Shown here: in pieces, positions 19,501-27,330 of the stretch
How the letters are laid out: each line of letters begins with the position of its first letter
Position numbering within the stretch: the first letter of the stretch is position 1
Assembly (NCBI RefSeq): GCF_000317535.1
Contig: NC_019757.1
Coordinates: 5,855,501-5,919,500, forward strand
DNA from: Cylindrospermum stagnale PCC 7417
Lineage (GTDB): Bacteria > Cyanobacteriota > Cyanobacteriia > Cyanobacteriales > Nostocaceae
Length of the DNA: 64,000 nucleotides
Reading direction: 5' to 3'
Notes under the pieces: model-generated
Told to the model about the DNA's origin: nothing
The model's input: only the letters and a program-made list of their open reading frames with translations
Database searches by the model: none
Program-made: the position numbers and the translations under genes

Positions 19501-21499
19501 AATACTCCAGAAACGCACGATGAAAAAGACCAATCTCCTTAGGAGACTGTTTTACCAAAAGACCTATAGTATTTTCACCAACATTCAAAAATGCTCTACT
19601 GAATTTGCGAGCATCCGGCTGTTCAAATCCAAAGCTCCCGTCAGGGTCTTTTAAATAGGTTTCTACCGTCTTTATGGCTTCTTCCTGCTCTATTACTCCC
19701 TCTCTAAAATTTTCTTGTATGTGATAAGCAAGTTGGGCAATTATTTTTTTAAAATCCTCATCTGATAAATCTAAAAATGTTTCATTGATAACAGCAGCAG
19801 ATGTTTTCCTCTTCTGTGGATGAGTAGAAATTAGATATTCAACCAGAGCATCGTAAGCTTTGAATCGATTCTGGGGAAGAACAGCATTGCGAAACTTTAA
19901 AGAGATTAGCAAGCAAAGAAGAAGAGGAACTTTTGATAAGTCCCGAATATCCACTGACTTATTTAACTCAATTATAAAATTCTCTGTATCTAATTCAGAA
20001 GTTCTTTTAATATCATCATCTTCATTTGGCTTTGAGCCTGACAATAGACTTCTATTCCTGAATGTAAACCAAATTTGGGATAATTTTTGTTGTTGGGAAG
20101 GTGAAAAATCACTAAGGAATCCTATTTGCCACGCGGTCTTTTGGATTCCTAAACGGTCAAAACCATGAGGTCTACTTGTAACTATTGCTGGAATGTTCCG
20201 CTGCTCAACAAAAACTTGCAGTCTCTCTAACGCAATCCTTGCAGATGCCTCATTTTTCCATTCATCGAGTCCATCGACTAATAATAAAAGTCTTTCATCT
20301 GCTAGAGCCTGTTCGACCAAAGGCCAAAGCCGTTTTTCCTCCCAACTATTCAACCATCCCTGAACCACATCGCTCAATGAACAAGTATGTGAGTCATGGA
20401 TCATCTTAGTCCACAAGGCAAATGGTATCCATATTGGGAGACAATCGCTCCATTTTTCTGCCAGCAAACTCAATTGTGGTGATTCTTGCAATAAGTCAAT
20501 AGCCAAGAAACGCAGAAGTGTGCTTTTACCACTACCTGGCCCTCCCAAAACAATACTACATGGTTTTGCTGCTAGCCACTTTGTGATAGATTGTCGCTGC
20601 TCATAAGCTACATATGAGCGTACCGAACTAACTTCCCGTTTACTGTCTTCAAATTGACTGTTTTCAGTAGTTGTGAGGTTGAATGCTCTACTATTCTCCA
20701 AAGATACGGGTTCAGATTCTTGAGGCTTAACCTCCGGAAAAAACGGGATGTTAACAGAGTAGCGTTCATTAATATCAGGTAGTACATATCTGTCTTCTAA
20801 TGATAAGGGACTGCTTATATCTAGAGTAATTATCGGTATTCCGGGATCATGGGTATTAAATACACGTTTATAAAAGACTGCCAACTTACTTCTAAATTCG
20901 CCAATATTTTTATTATCTAGTCTTTTACCTAAATTTTCTGCTTGCTCTTCACCACAAAATTTAGCTACCCAGGCTCTGCCAAAAAAGTCATCCACTAGCT
21001 TAGGCTTTTTTTTCAGCTTTTCAGATAGTTCATCACTGTCCCAACGCAGTAGTGTTATGCCTTGCTCTCTAAGAAGTGTTTCTTGAGTCTCAAACTCGTC
21101 AGTTCGTACCTGTGACCTGAGACTTTCTTGAGTGCATAATACAAATGTATTTGTTTTATTAACCCAATTTCCCTCAAGAAATTTTAAAATAGCACTTTTG
21201 ATTTTTGCTGGCCCAAATTCTTTTTCACGCTTACATTGATAGACTGTATATATCGCTGAAAGCTGTTTGCGAGCAAAGATATCAATCCCTTGTTGATTGT
21301 CACCACGCTCACCATATAAATAGCAGGATTCCACATTAGCTTCTAGACGAGCTAAACGCAGACATAGTTTTTCAAAATTTTCCCAGGTTAGTTCTCCAAA
21401 TGGAAGTTCTTGCTGCCGTGTCTCTACTGGGGGTGAGGTTTCTCCCAAAGGTGGTGTTTCAAGCCAGGAGGGGATGGAAATCTTAGAATCTATAGCCAT
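16538..21499 (-). CDS. Mrr-like nuclease-NACHT NTPase with HEAT-type repeats (defence candidate)
   Basis: A 1653-residue protein. Residues about 30-170 form a PD-(D/E)XK/Mrr-like nuclease: LPFGELTWENFEKLCLRLA, then GERGDNQQGIDIFARK and YTVYQCKRE supply the D...QxK pattern. A NACHT STAND NTPase follows, with Walker A GGPGSGKST (about 318-326) and Walker B LLLLVDGLDE (about 403-412). From about residue 750 to the end there are leucine-rich helical repeats resembling HEAT/ARM units, the usual sensor part. This effector-NTPase-sensor order is that of Avs and bacterial NACHT anti-phage proteins, which activate their nuclease on sensing a phage product. It has no close partner gene. Confidence 0.85.
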   Translation of the reverse strand: MAIDSKISIPSWLETPPLGETSPPVETRQQELPFGELTWENFEKLCLRLARLEANVESCYLYGERGDNQQGIDIFARKQLSAIYTVYQCKREKEFGPAKIKSAILKFLEGNWVNKTNTFVLCTQESLRSQVRTDEFETQETLLREQGITLLRWDSDELSEKLKKKPKLVDDFFGRAWVAKFCGEEQAENLGKRLDNKNIGEFRSKLAVFYKRVFNTHDPGIPIITLDISSPLSLEDRYVLPDINERYSVNIPFFPEVKPQESEPVSLENSRAFNLTTTENSQFEDSKREVSSVRSYVAYEQRQSITKWLAAKPCSIVLGGPGSGKSTLLRFLAIDLLQESPQLSLLAEKWSDCLPIWIPFALWTKMIHDSHTCSLSDVVQGWLNSWEEKRLWPLVEQALADERLLLLVDGLDEWKNEASARIALERLQVFVEQRNIPAIVTSRPHGFDRLGIQKTAWQIGFLSDFSPSQQQKLSQIWFTFRNRSLLSGSKPNEDDDIKRTSELDTENFIIELNKSVDIRDLSKVPLLLCLLISLKFRNAVLPQNRFKAYDALVEYLISTHPQKRKTSAAVINETFLDLSDEDFKKIIAQLAYHIQENFREGVIEQEEAIKTVETYLKDPDGSFGFEQPDARKFSRAFLNVGENTIGLLVKQSPKEIGLFHRAFLEYLAAYHLSRLSLQKQVTMVETYCADPQWREVILGLFQITNRSEDIKQLVGCIQKKINNISQVDKYAVELLLSETAFGEFNCSASLAKKIASEVFENIELGFWMPHRERLLHHVLDGLRSAPVKELVKSKLQSWFPSRRRWRSNIFYAMTNWPLTDEVITYLWRGIHDEEIDNQRAAAKTLANLAAGNVEIGNRLACLACSPSDPKTRAVAVESLLYGWPNHESLERILGETRYSISPELRLVAILGRIQQHNQTEEDQEELLRLGSREGQLNYEWPSEVAKALMNGWPQSSITKEACFDALQKDNISRSKLDGEIALRILLEDYPQDADVAQFCVEQFRHENYPFLEASIGYQIWILLAQNFKDHPQLVAVIDEWILKQTYHEPEVAIVAMVGRTPTAKAKLLSSLDSQFPHWSAEALIEGWGIQDTEVAQRLRQIAFSSAAEASKIGHLLPQIIEDKTVCRNRLLEVLQNPNCERPDIVMSGLAILGSTQGDTEVVDIVLNLISKLNRNNTIHELVIKNLFLDYSSDERVRELAKRELLEGNDIYSIHETVVLAYGSSLEIRQKIIEVTSPLPVRLRWIIAKYLGEGGNDQNFAMSLLKFYDHDHDLEVKTQASISYHTLLKASDQDLAPALEILSKNIVDSGIRKYERRQAAFCGLVLLGRLDIVVNAKEYNGQLCTISINNAISLNAPLLKHIIQNWDAIKAALGNELWSRFSRNKTTSQLDIWDRLSIFAHEYPSPRNELLQFLEHQTERNTNSNILRFLDKVCPKSSLLLEYCLNTLDTRAKYSGRLGQEEIVAAQLLGENFGGDQEVLNRIIAGADLEDVSDKIIVALCEGWTESQEFAFIFERVSRDPSKLTYAAYFKIICRKQESDLVFHAIIQVISRTNYYNRLLDQSSIIQRLRKDDSLLEMLFSHLQANPTPSSKATIPKIIASARNLSPELRDWCIEEANYQLSSIKTPEIGIDWISGGMRPVVHSLLDILITGVS

Positions 21500-21778
21500 G
21501 AGTTAATAATTTCAGAACTGTCAATCATAAATCTGTGTTAAATAATATACTAGCAGATTCTAAGAGAAAAGCGTTTTCTAAATTGCAAAAATACTAAATC
21601 AGTTCCTAGAAATAAGGTGTTTTTTTCTCTCAAGGAAAAATATTTAAAAGAAATTACTCAATACTAGCAGTAGGAACCGTAAATCCAATTAGTATTAGCA
21701 CTTAAAGTGTTTTAAGCTCATACTACAAATATTTATAGTTGTACTTAACTGCTTGGGCTTAAAAACCAAGTACTTTCA

Positions 21779-22867
21779 CTACTTCACCCTTTGGTAATAG
21801 GGAACAATTTCAGTTTTTACTCCATCATTATCCATCCGAACTAAAGCTTCTAAAGGCTCTAGCGAAGTTATCAAAGATTCAGAAAATCTAAACCGTTTTT
21901 TAACAGCAGCTACTTCCACATTATCAATTGGTAATAAAATCTTAGTTGATGAGTTAGCTAAAACTTCCCCGGAAATATGGGCGTCGCGTTGACTCGCAAC
22001 AATCAAAGCTAAACCAAACTTCCTCGCTTCACTGGAGATTCTAGCAAGAGTATCTGATGACTTAACTTCCTTGCATTCATCGATTACAACATAACAGCGC
22101 GGGATTTTTCCCTCAATTTCACCTTGTAACTTATGAGAATCTAGCAATTGTTTTAAAAGCGTTTCTGCTGCTATAGCAGACAATCCAGGTACTTTAGCTA
22201 AAGATGATAAGTCAAATCTAACCAGAGGAAAATTGATTGATGGCTGTAGCTTGCTAAAAATACCATACTTGAAAGTAGCAGCTAACTTGAGCAGTAACTT
22301 CTCAGAATCCTTACAACCATCCTCGACACGGTTGTGTAATTCAACTTCTAAATCAGCAAAAGTTGGAGGCTCCTTTGTCCATGTTGACCGCTCTTTCTGA
22401 AATATACCCCTATTTTCATAACAACTTATAAAGGCGTTCAGTGTCAAACCTTGCTGGTTATCGCCCATTTTTAGGGACTTCCTGAGAATCGCCGAAACTG
22501 CGATCGCTTGCAAGTCCGGGCCGCCGCCTTTAGGATCTAAGTCAAGCACCAGGGGGTTAAGTCCGTGGGCTGACTCAGCATCTAATCTGTAGCAAGCCTC
22601 ACCAGGCAAGTTTAAATCGCCGTGAAAGTCACACAGAACGATTTTGATCTCTGGAAACAGTGAGGGCAACTCATAAGCAAGGGATTTTAAAGTTTGCGTC
22701 TTCCCGCTGCCGCTGGTTCCCAAAAGCACGACATGACCGTTTCGGAGTTTGGCGGGATTCCACCAGCACTTTTCCCCTAAGAAAATGCCGGAGTGCGATC
22801 CCTCCCCTTCTCCCCTTTTAGCTTGGTTAGGTTTAAGTGTTGCTTGTGGTAAGGGTCGGTTAGACAC
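21779..22867 (-). CDS. HerA/TraG-like DNA-translocating ATPase
   Basis: A 362-residue P-loop ATPase: Walker A GTSGSGKT at 50-57 and Walker B CYVVIDEC near 260, followed by a sensor-like IVASQRDAHISGEVLANSSTKILLP. This layout matches the HerA/FtsK/VirD4 superfamily of hexameric DNA pumps. No membrane segment is seen, so it may work with the membrane proteins encoded just upstream. It overlaps the YdjM-like gene by 8 nt and is last in a four-gene operon. A role in plasmid transfer or partition is inferred. The repeated motif TTTCCCCTAAGAAAAT (22771-22786) lies inside it, coding IFLGEK. Confidence 0.75.
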   Translation of the reverse strand: MSNRPLPQATLKPNQAKRGEGEGSHSGIFLGEKCWWNPAKLRNGHVVLLGTSGSGKTQTLKSLAYELPSLFPEIKIVLCDFHGDLNLPGEACYRLDAESAHGLNPLVLDLDPKGGGPDLQAIAVSAILRKSLKMGDNQQGLTLNAFISCYENRGIFQKERSTWTKEPPTFADLEVELHNRVEDGCKDSEKLLLKLAATFKYGIFSKLQPSINFPLVRFDLSSLAKVPGLSAIAAETLLKQLLDSHKLQGEIEGKIPRCYVVIDECKEVKSSDTLARISSEARKFGLALIVASQRDAHISGEVLANSSTKILLPIDNVEVAAVKKRFRFSESLITSLEPLEALVRMDNDGVKTEIVPYYQRVK

Positions 22868-23903
22868 TGCTGGTAATACTCCTCACTTGTAAATTACCTG
22901 ATGCAAACTCTTCGCCTACTAATCTTTGCACAATTACCAATGGCGCAGCTTCTAAAGTAATGGTGCTTGGTGCTGCTTTGATGTAGGGAAATTGGTAAGG
23001 GTCGAGTTGTACCGCTGAGGTGTCAAAATCATCTACAAAAATTTGACCTGAGACGAACACCATCGCCCCGGCGCGGTTAAACTTCGCCAAAGTTGCCCCC
23101 ACAGGTTCATCATTCAAGGTAATTGCTTCAATATTAGTAATGGCAGCTGCACCCACATCTGCGGTAATAAATTCGGTGATTATTTGCGAATCTGGGTCAT
23201 TACCAGCTTTGTACAATTTCCCTGTGGACTCTTCCAACACAATGAAGCCAGTTCCTTGCTGCTGTATAAGCAAGTATTTACCCTGAATTTTTGCTCTATC
23301 ACTCACCCTCACACCCGTAATATTGGCAACGATTTTGTGAGCCGAACCGGACTCATTATAAATGTGAGTCACGCCACTGGGGGATGCTATCAAGCGGTTA
23401 AAGTTGGTGAAAATCCCACCGCTGCTGTTAACGCTAAATGCGGACAGAGCGATCGCTACTAAAATTACTAGTACAAAGTATTCTGCATTGCTACCAGTTC
23501 TCAATCTTAAATTTCTGTTTCCCGGACATACGCACCTTATGGGTGAAGGCCAGAACATCTCCACACCGCCCCTAGTGAAACAATCGGCAAACCAGCCAAA
23601 GAAGTAGCCCACATTGAGGGCATGGGCAAAGGTAACGAATTGGGGAAAGAAGAATACAACAATGTAACTCGCACAAGCTAACGCTGCACTAGAGGCTAGC
23701 GAGTGGGTGCAGCTGCGGTGGGGCATTCTCTCCTCAAGGTATCCACTTACCCAAGGCAAAACTCGCCCCGCTGGTGAAGTACTCACATCAACATCAGGTA
23801 AAAGTCCAGCGATCGCACCCACGGCAATTACAGCAGGGTCAGCCGTGCCGAGCAACAAGCTTGCAGATGTACCGCTGATTAATAGGTGAGATATCCCCAA
23901 CAT
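22860..23903 (-). CDS. YdjM-like membrane metal-dependent hydrolase with C-terminal extension
   Basis: A 347-residue protein. Residues 1-170 have the DUF457/YdjM pattern: HLLISG, LLPDVD, HRSCTHS and FADCFTRGGVEMFWP, whose His and Asp residues would bind metal inside a membrane bundle. The E. coli homologue is LexA-regulated. From about residue 190 there is a soluble beta-rich extension not usual for the family. Its stop overlaps the HerA-like start by 8 nt, and its start directly abuts the AAA ATPase gene. Role in this operon unknown. Confidence 0.75.
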   Translation of the reverse strand: MLGISHLLISGTSASLLLGTADPAVIAVGAIAGLLPDVDVSTSPAGRVLPWVSGYLEERMPHRSCTHSLASSAALACASYIVVFFFPQFVTFAHALNVGYFFGWFADCFTRGGVEMFWPSPIRCVCPGNRNLRLRTGSNAEYFVLVILVAIALSAFSVNSSGGIFTNFNRLIASPSGVTHIYNESGSAHKIVANITGVRVSDRAKIQGKYLLIQQQGTGFIVLEESTGKLYKAGNDPDSQIITEFITADVGAAAITNIEAITLNDEPVGATLAKFNRAGAMVFVSGQIFVDDFDTSAVQLDPYQFPYIKAAPSTITLEAAPLVIVQRLVGEEFASGNLQVRSITSSV

Positions 23904-24860
23904 CTAAATCCTCCTACTTTCACGGGGAAGGGTATAGAGAATTCGAGAGATTCCCAGCATAACAGTCCCCCCAATACCAGCAAAGATATAAAGTGCCTGG
24001 TCATTCGTCCCGAGACCGATAAAGCGCATGATCACAAAAACCATCGCGCCTATCAATATTAATGGGGTGATATCGAAGTACCTTCGATGATCTCCCGCCT
24101 CGATGTCTAGTCCAAAAAATTCCTCCTCAATTGCTCTAATGGCAAGCATCGGGTTGCCGCCAGCCCTTTCTTGTAGTTTGGCAAGGTCAGCAGCTGATAG
24201 ATTTATCTGTCGCTGATGTGCTGCTTGCTTCATAATTTCCCTAATTGCTTTTTCAGGCAGGGGCTTGAGTTCAATTCTGGGAATGTTGATAAAAACATCA
24301 CTACGCGGTGGGTCAGTTGCCAGCAGCAGCATGGGGACTGTTGACTTTCGGCGCAGTTGTTTGAGCCACACCCTGAACTTTCCATCACAGTGGTGAGCAT
24401 CATCAACTACTACAATTGCTGTGTTTTGTACTAGGAATTGAGCGATCGCAACCTTCAACTTGTCCGTTGTTAATGCCTTTCCTTCTAAATTCTCAGTTGC
24501 AATTCCCAAGTCCTCAGCAATCTGCAAGCACATCTGTTTGGGGGTAGATGGTTCAATTGAGGCGACTAAAAAACCATCTTCCCTCAACTTTTTCACAATT
24601 GCGTCCCCTAATATAGATTTGCCACTACCCTCTTCCCCACAAATGAGGATAGCACCACCAGCTAATAAGGCGGCTGTGGCGCGGTCTAGCTCTGGCTTTC
24701 TATACACGAATTCGTCTGATGCTGGTGACAACTCTTGCTCTTCATCAAGAGTGGAAACTTTGGGGACAGCAGCAATCATCCGCCACACTCCATAGACAGC
24801 AGCACCTAACCACAGCAGAGGATTAAAACTGCCAAGCGCCAGAGTAACCCCAGCCAACAT
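23904..24860 (-). CDS. AAA ATPase with C-terminal membrane segments
   Basis: A 318-residue protein with Walker A GEEGSGKS (75-82) and Walker B TAIVVVDDAHH (about 147-156). It resembles ATPases of the ExeA/TniB type that load or regulate other proteins. A short hydrophobic stretch occurs at the N-terminus and two near the C-terminus (LILIGAMVFVIMRFIGLG and YIFAGIGGTVMLGISRIL), so it is probably anchored in the inner membrane. It is second in the operon, 14 bp after the DNA-binding gene. It may couple DNA recognition to the HerA-like motor. Confidence 0.7.
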   Translation of the reverse strand: MLAGVTLALGSFNPLLWLGAAVYGVWRMIAAVPKVSTLDEEQELSPASDEFVYRKPELDRATAALLAGGAILICGEEGSGKSILGDAIVKKLREDGFLVASIEPSTPKQMCLQIAEDLGIATENLEGKALTTDKLKVAIAQFLVQNTAIVVVDDAHHCDGKFRVWLKQLRRKSTVPMLLLATDPPRSDVFINIPRIELKPLPEKAIREIMKQAAHQRQINLSAADLAKLQERAGGNPMLAIRAIEEEFFGLDIEAGDHRRYFDITPLILIGAMVFVIMRFIGLGTNDQALYIFAGIGGTVMLGISRILYTLPRESRRI

Positions 24861-24874
24861 CGTGCCAAAAAACT

Positions 24875-25501
24875 TTATCCCCCTCCAGCGCCCCTGGCTA
24901 AGTTTACCAATTTGTTGGCGTATTCTAAAGGGTCAACAGGCCCAACCTCCCCGACCTGCTGAATTTGCTCTTGTAAATGCTGAGGGAGAAGATCAGGATT
25001 TTCAATATATTGTTTTGCCAGGATTCTTTCAGCCATTAACACCCCGGCTGCCATATTCTGCGCGGAAACAATTATAGGGTTAACATCAGTTTTCGCAGTA
25101 GACTGACTCTCTGCTTTTAGTTGCTGAGTTTCAGTTTCAACTTCGATCAAATCAGAAGACTCAGCTTTTGCTAACTTTCCTCCTGGCTGCTCCTCTGCTG
25201 GACCAGATGGTTCTGGCACCGGATAGCCTTCCATCGTTCTGTGCTTTTGGATGTATTCGTGTAGTCCGTCCATCTGGGTTATCTGGTCGGCATCCAGATA
25301 AGCCTTACCCATGTACTTGTGCGTTGTTATCTGTAGATAATTCAATCGCTTGTAGAGCGCATCCTGCTTAACCGAATATTTTTCTTTTAATTTTGCTATG
25401 GAAAATTTTTCAAAATCTGGAGTTTCTACCAGATTATCTGGATGATCTAGCTCTGTAACCGCCAGATTATCTGGATGATTGTCTGGATGATTGTCTGCCA
25501 T
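24875..25501 (-). CDS. Putative DNA-binding protein heading the HerA/YdjM operon
   Basis: A 208-residue protein. The N-terminus has HPDN/PDNL repeats (residues 4-27), followed by a predicted helix-turn-helix (SIAKLKEKYSVKQDALYKRLNYLQI) and a low-complexity linker; the C-terminal half is helical. The DNA encoding the HPDN repeats contains two copies of the perfect 13-bp palindrome CCAGATTATCTGG, and a third near-copy lies upstream. The protein may bind these sites and control its own operon. Family not recognised. Confidence 0.6.
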   Translation of the reverse strand: MADNHPDNHPDNLAVTELDHPDNLVETPDFEKFSIAKLKEKYSVKQDALYKRLNYLQITTHKYMGKAYLDADQITQMDGLHEYIQKHRTMEGYPVPEPSGPAEEQPGGKLAKAESSDLIEVETETQQLKAESQSTAKTDVNPIIVSAQNMAAGVLMAERILAKQYIENPDLLPQHLQEQIQQVGEVGPVDPLEYANKLVNLARGAGGG

Positions 25502-25562
25502 TTTTGCTCTACATACTACACACTCACACCATATTATCTGGTACTACCTACCGGATGGTAGG
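25429..25562. promoter_or_regulatory. Palindromic operator-like sites at the start of the 25501 operon
   Basis: CCAGATTATCTGG occurs at 25429-25441 and 25462-25474. A variant CCATATTATCTGG lies at 25529-25541, and another inverted repeat CCTACC-GGAT-GGTAGG at 25547-25562. They straddle the start codon (25501). Partial CTGGATGATT copies lie between. They look like binding sites for a dimeric regulator, or centromere-like sites. Confidence 0.55.
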
Positions 25563-25915
25563 GTCGATAGTTTTTAATCTTTACAAAAAAATACGCGGTG
25601 CTGTGAAGCGCTACGCAGTTAGCAGTTATTAGTGCGGGTCGCCCGCTTTAAAAGCGATCGCAGGTGGCACAAATTAAGGCTGGTGGTGGGTACTCAGATC
25701 AGGGGGTAAATGAGCAAGTGCGACCTGAACTGGTCGTTTAGAACGCGGAACCTACTCATTTAACCCCTTGGAGGAGAAATCAGAGGATCATTACCTGTTG
25801 TAGTGGGCATAAAGGGAGCAATCGTACGTGCGACTTCGGGTCGCACGTATGACTTCTCGACAGCGGCAATCTTATCGTCCCACCAACACTTATTTCACCC
25901 CGTTCCAATAGGCGT
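25563..25915. other. Intergenic region with strong RNA-like secondary structure
   Basis: No gene is supported. Three helices are visible. TAAATGAG (25707-25714) pairs with CTCATTTA (25755-25762), extended by GGGG/CCCC past one bulge. Inside it, CGACC (25721-25725) pairs with GGTCG (25732-25736). Separately, a 10-bp hairpin TACGTGCGAC / GTCGCACGTA (25825-25849) has a TTCGG loop. It could be a small RNA, an attenuator, or a rho-independent end lacking a T-run. Confidence 0.4.
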
Positions 25916-26629
25916 CTATTGTAAAAACTTTAGATTTTGTTTTGAGCTATTAACTCTGCCTGATCGTTTAACTCCATTTTTTCCTGTTTCAGTTTCATTT
26001 GTACGCAAACTGGGTTTACAGTCAAATAAGCTGGCAGAAAGGTCACTACATGGTGGTGTTGGCATTGGTTCACAAAATTCTTTCTCCTTACAAGGATCTG
26101 CAAAGTCTTTTGGCCCATGCTCCCAAGGATTATAGTGTGGAATTGGTGGAATTGGTTCATAATGAGAATCTAGCCACTCTATATCCGTAGGATCTGCTTG
26201 TATAACTAGTACTTCTGCTTTTTCTGGCGCATTACCATCTGGAGTTGCTGGAGTAGTAAAAATTGGAGGCGATTGTTTACATCCTTCGTATGGCCCTGTA
26301 AATTTCAATTGTTCAGTTTTTATTCCATTTCCGGGTAATTCTGCTTGTGTCATTGCTGTATTTCCATTCTTTGCCCAGTACCATAATGCTTCTGGGTCTT
26401 TTGGGTCTTGTATTGGGTAGTGTATTATGACTCCGCAAGCTTTGTGCGGAAACTGATTACCTTTATATGGTGAGTCTGTATGGTATATAACTGTACCAGC
26501 ATCAGGCCCAGCAACATAGATTCTAAAAGTATGGTAATAAGGCTCTGCTGATGCTGTTGAAGAAGCAAGTATCGTAAGCAAAGATGCTAGAGAAAGCACT
26601 TTTAGTTTTTTAAGTGACAAGTTAATCAC
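25916..26629 (-). CDS. Secreted hypothetical protein
   Basis: A 237-residue protein with a signal peptide (VLSLASLLTILASSTASA). The mature part is Pro-rich with several cysteines (KACGV, EGCKQ, DPCKEKEFCEP, PCSDL, DCKPS), suggesting a disulfide-stabilised exported protein. The last 30 residues are polar. It is the first gene upstream of the structured gap and points the same way as the HerA operon. Family not recognised. Confidence 0.65.
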   Translation of the reverse strand: MINLSLKKLKVLSLASLLTILASSTASAEPYYHTFRIYVAGPDAGTVIYHTDSPYKGNQFPHKACGVIIHYPIQDPKDPEALWYWAKNGNTAMTQAELPGNGIKTEQLKFTGPYEGCKQSPPIFTTPATPDGNAPEKAEVLVIQADPTDIEWLDSHYEPIPPIPHYNPWEHGPKDFADPCKEKEFCEPMPTPPCSDLSASLFDCKPSLRTNETETGKNGVKRSGRVNSSKQNLKFLQ

Positions 26630-26800
26630 AGTTTCAATCCTTTGCTTTTTTAAGCAATTTTATTTTTACTCTTCCTTAGTTGTTTAATAGGTATGGTTTT
26701 GAGGTTTATGCAGCAAAATGGACTAAAGAGCCGATTTAATTAGATAAATGTGTTTTTGGTAAAAAATTTGAAATAAATTTTTTTTAAAATCTTATAAATA

Positions 26801-26965
26801 CTAAGATATTAAAGTCCTGACAAGTTCAGCTGTAAATTTATCCAGCGCTAAAGAAATACGCTCTTTAGTCCCAGCACGCTTGGCAGCCTTCCAGGCATTG
26901 AGCTGAGATACCGCTAAAACGGAAATAGAGGCTGAAAAGCCTTGCTTATTATAGGTATCAAAGAT
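26801..26965 (-). pseudogene. Gene remnant, related to the group II intron target
   Basis: A 55-codon open stretch without a start codon reads DTYNKQGFSASISVLAVSQL then NAWKAAKRAGTKERISLALDKFTAELVRTLIS and stops at 26801. The composition is protein-like, so it is probably the 3' end of a decayed gene. A diverged inverted copy of its first part (AFSASIS) lies at about 27298-27325, and further similarity resumes at 29871-29894, on the two sides of the group II intron. Family not recognised. Confidence 0.4.
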
Positions 26966-27040
26966 TTAGGTACTTACATGAATTGCAGCTTCAAAAGGAA
27001 TTGAGACTAACCTTAACGCGATGAAAATGTGTTCTTTTGA

Positions 27041-27283
27041 CCAAACAGCATACCTCTATCCCTGATTTTTGAGGAGAATTACGATTTGGTTGATAGTGCT
27101 ATGGTTTTACAGAATACTGTGGATATGTCGTTGGCAATTCAGACTTTAGTGGCACAAGGATATCCAGTCAATCATCGCTATCTCACCAGACATATCAAGC
27201 GGTATGGCGATTATGTGGTGAATCTACAAAATATTCCCCAACATGAAGGAAGCCGCTACGCCTCTCCCTCTCGAAATTTTTGA
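27041..27283 (+). pseudogene. Tn3-family transposase fragment (C-terminal end)
   Basis: The frame reads IPLSLIFEENYDLVDSAM, VLQNTVDMSLAIQTLVAQGYPV and LTRHIKRYGDYVVNLQNIP. This is the C-terminal signature of Tn3-type transposases (N-x-V-D-M, then HI-R-G-Y). Only about 60-70 residues remain of a roughly 1000-residue protein. It is a transposon relic lying just outside the 3' end of the group II intron. Confidence 0.7.
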
Positions 27284-27330
27284 AACCTAGAACTGGTAAG
27301 CTTTTTCAGCTTCTATTTCCGCTTGAGAGG

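Noticed and set aside
25815-25860. Hairpin resembling a second group II intron domain V
   Set aside because: One strand reads like the 3' half of domain V (GTCGCACGTACG), but the stem is perfectly paired, lacks the AGC triad and the two-base bulge, and has no domain VI.
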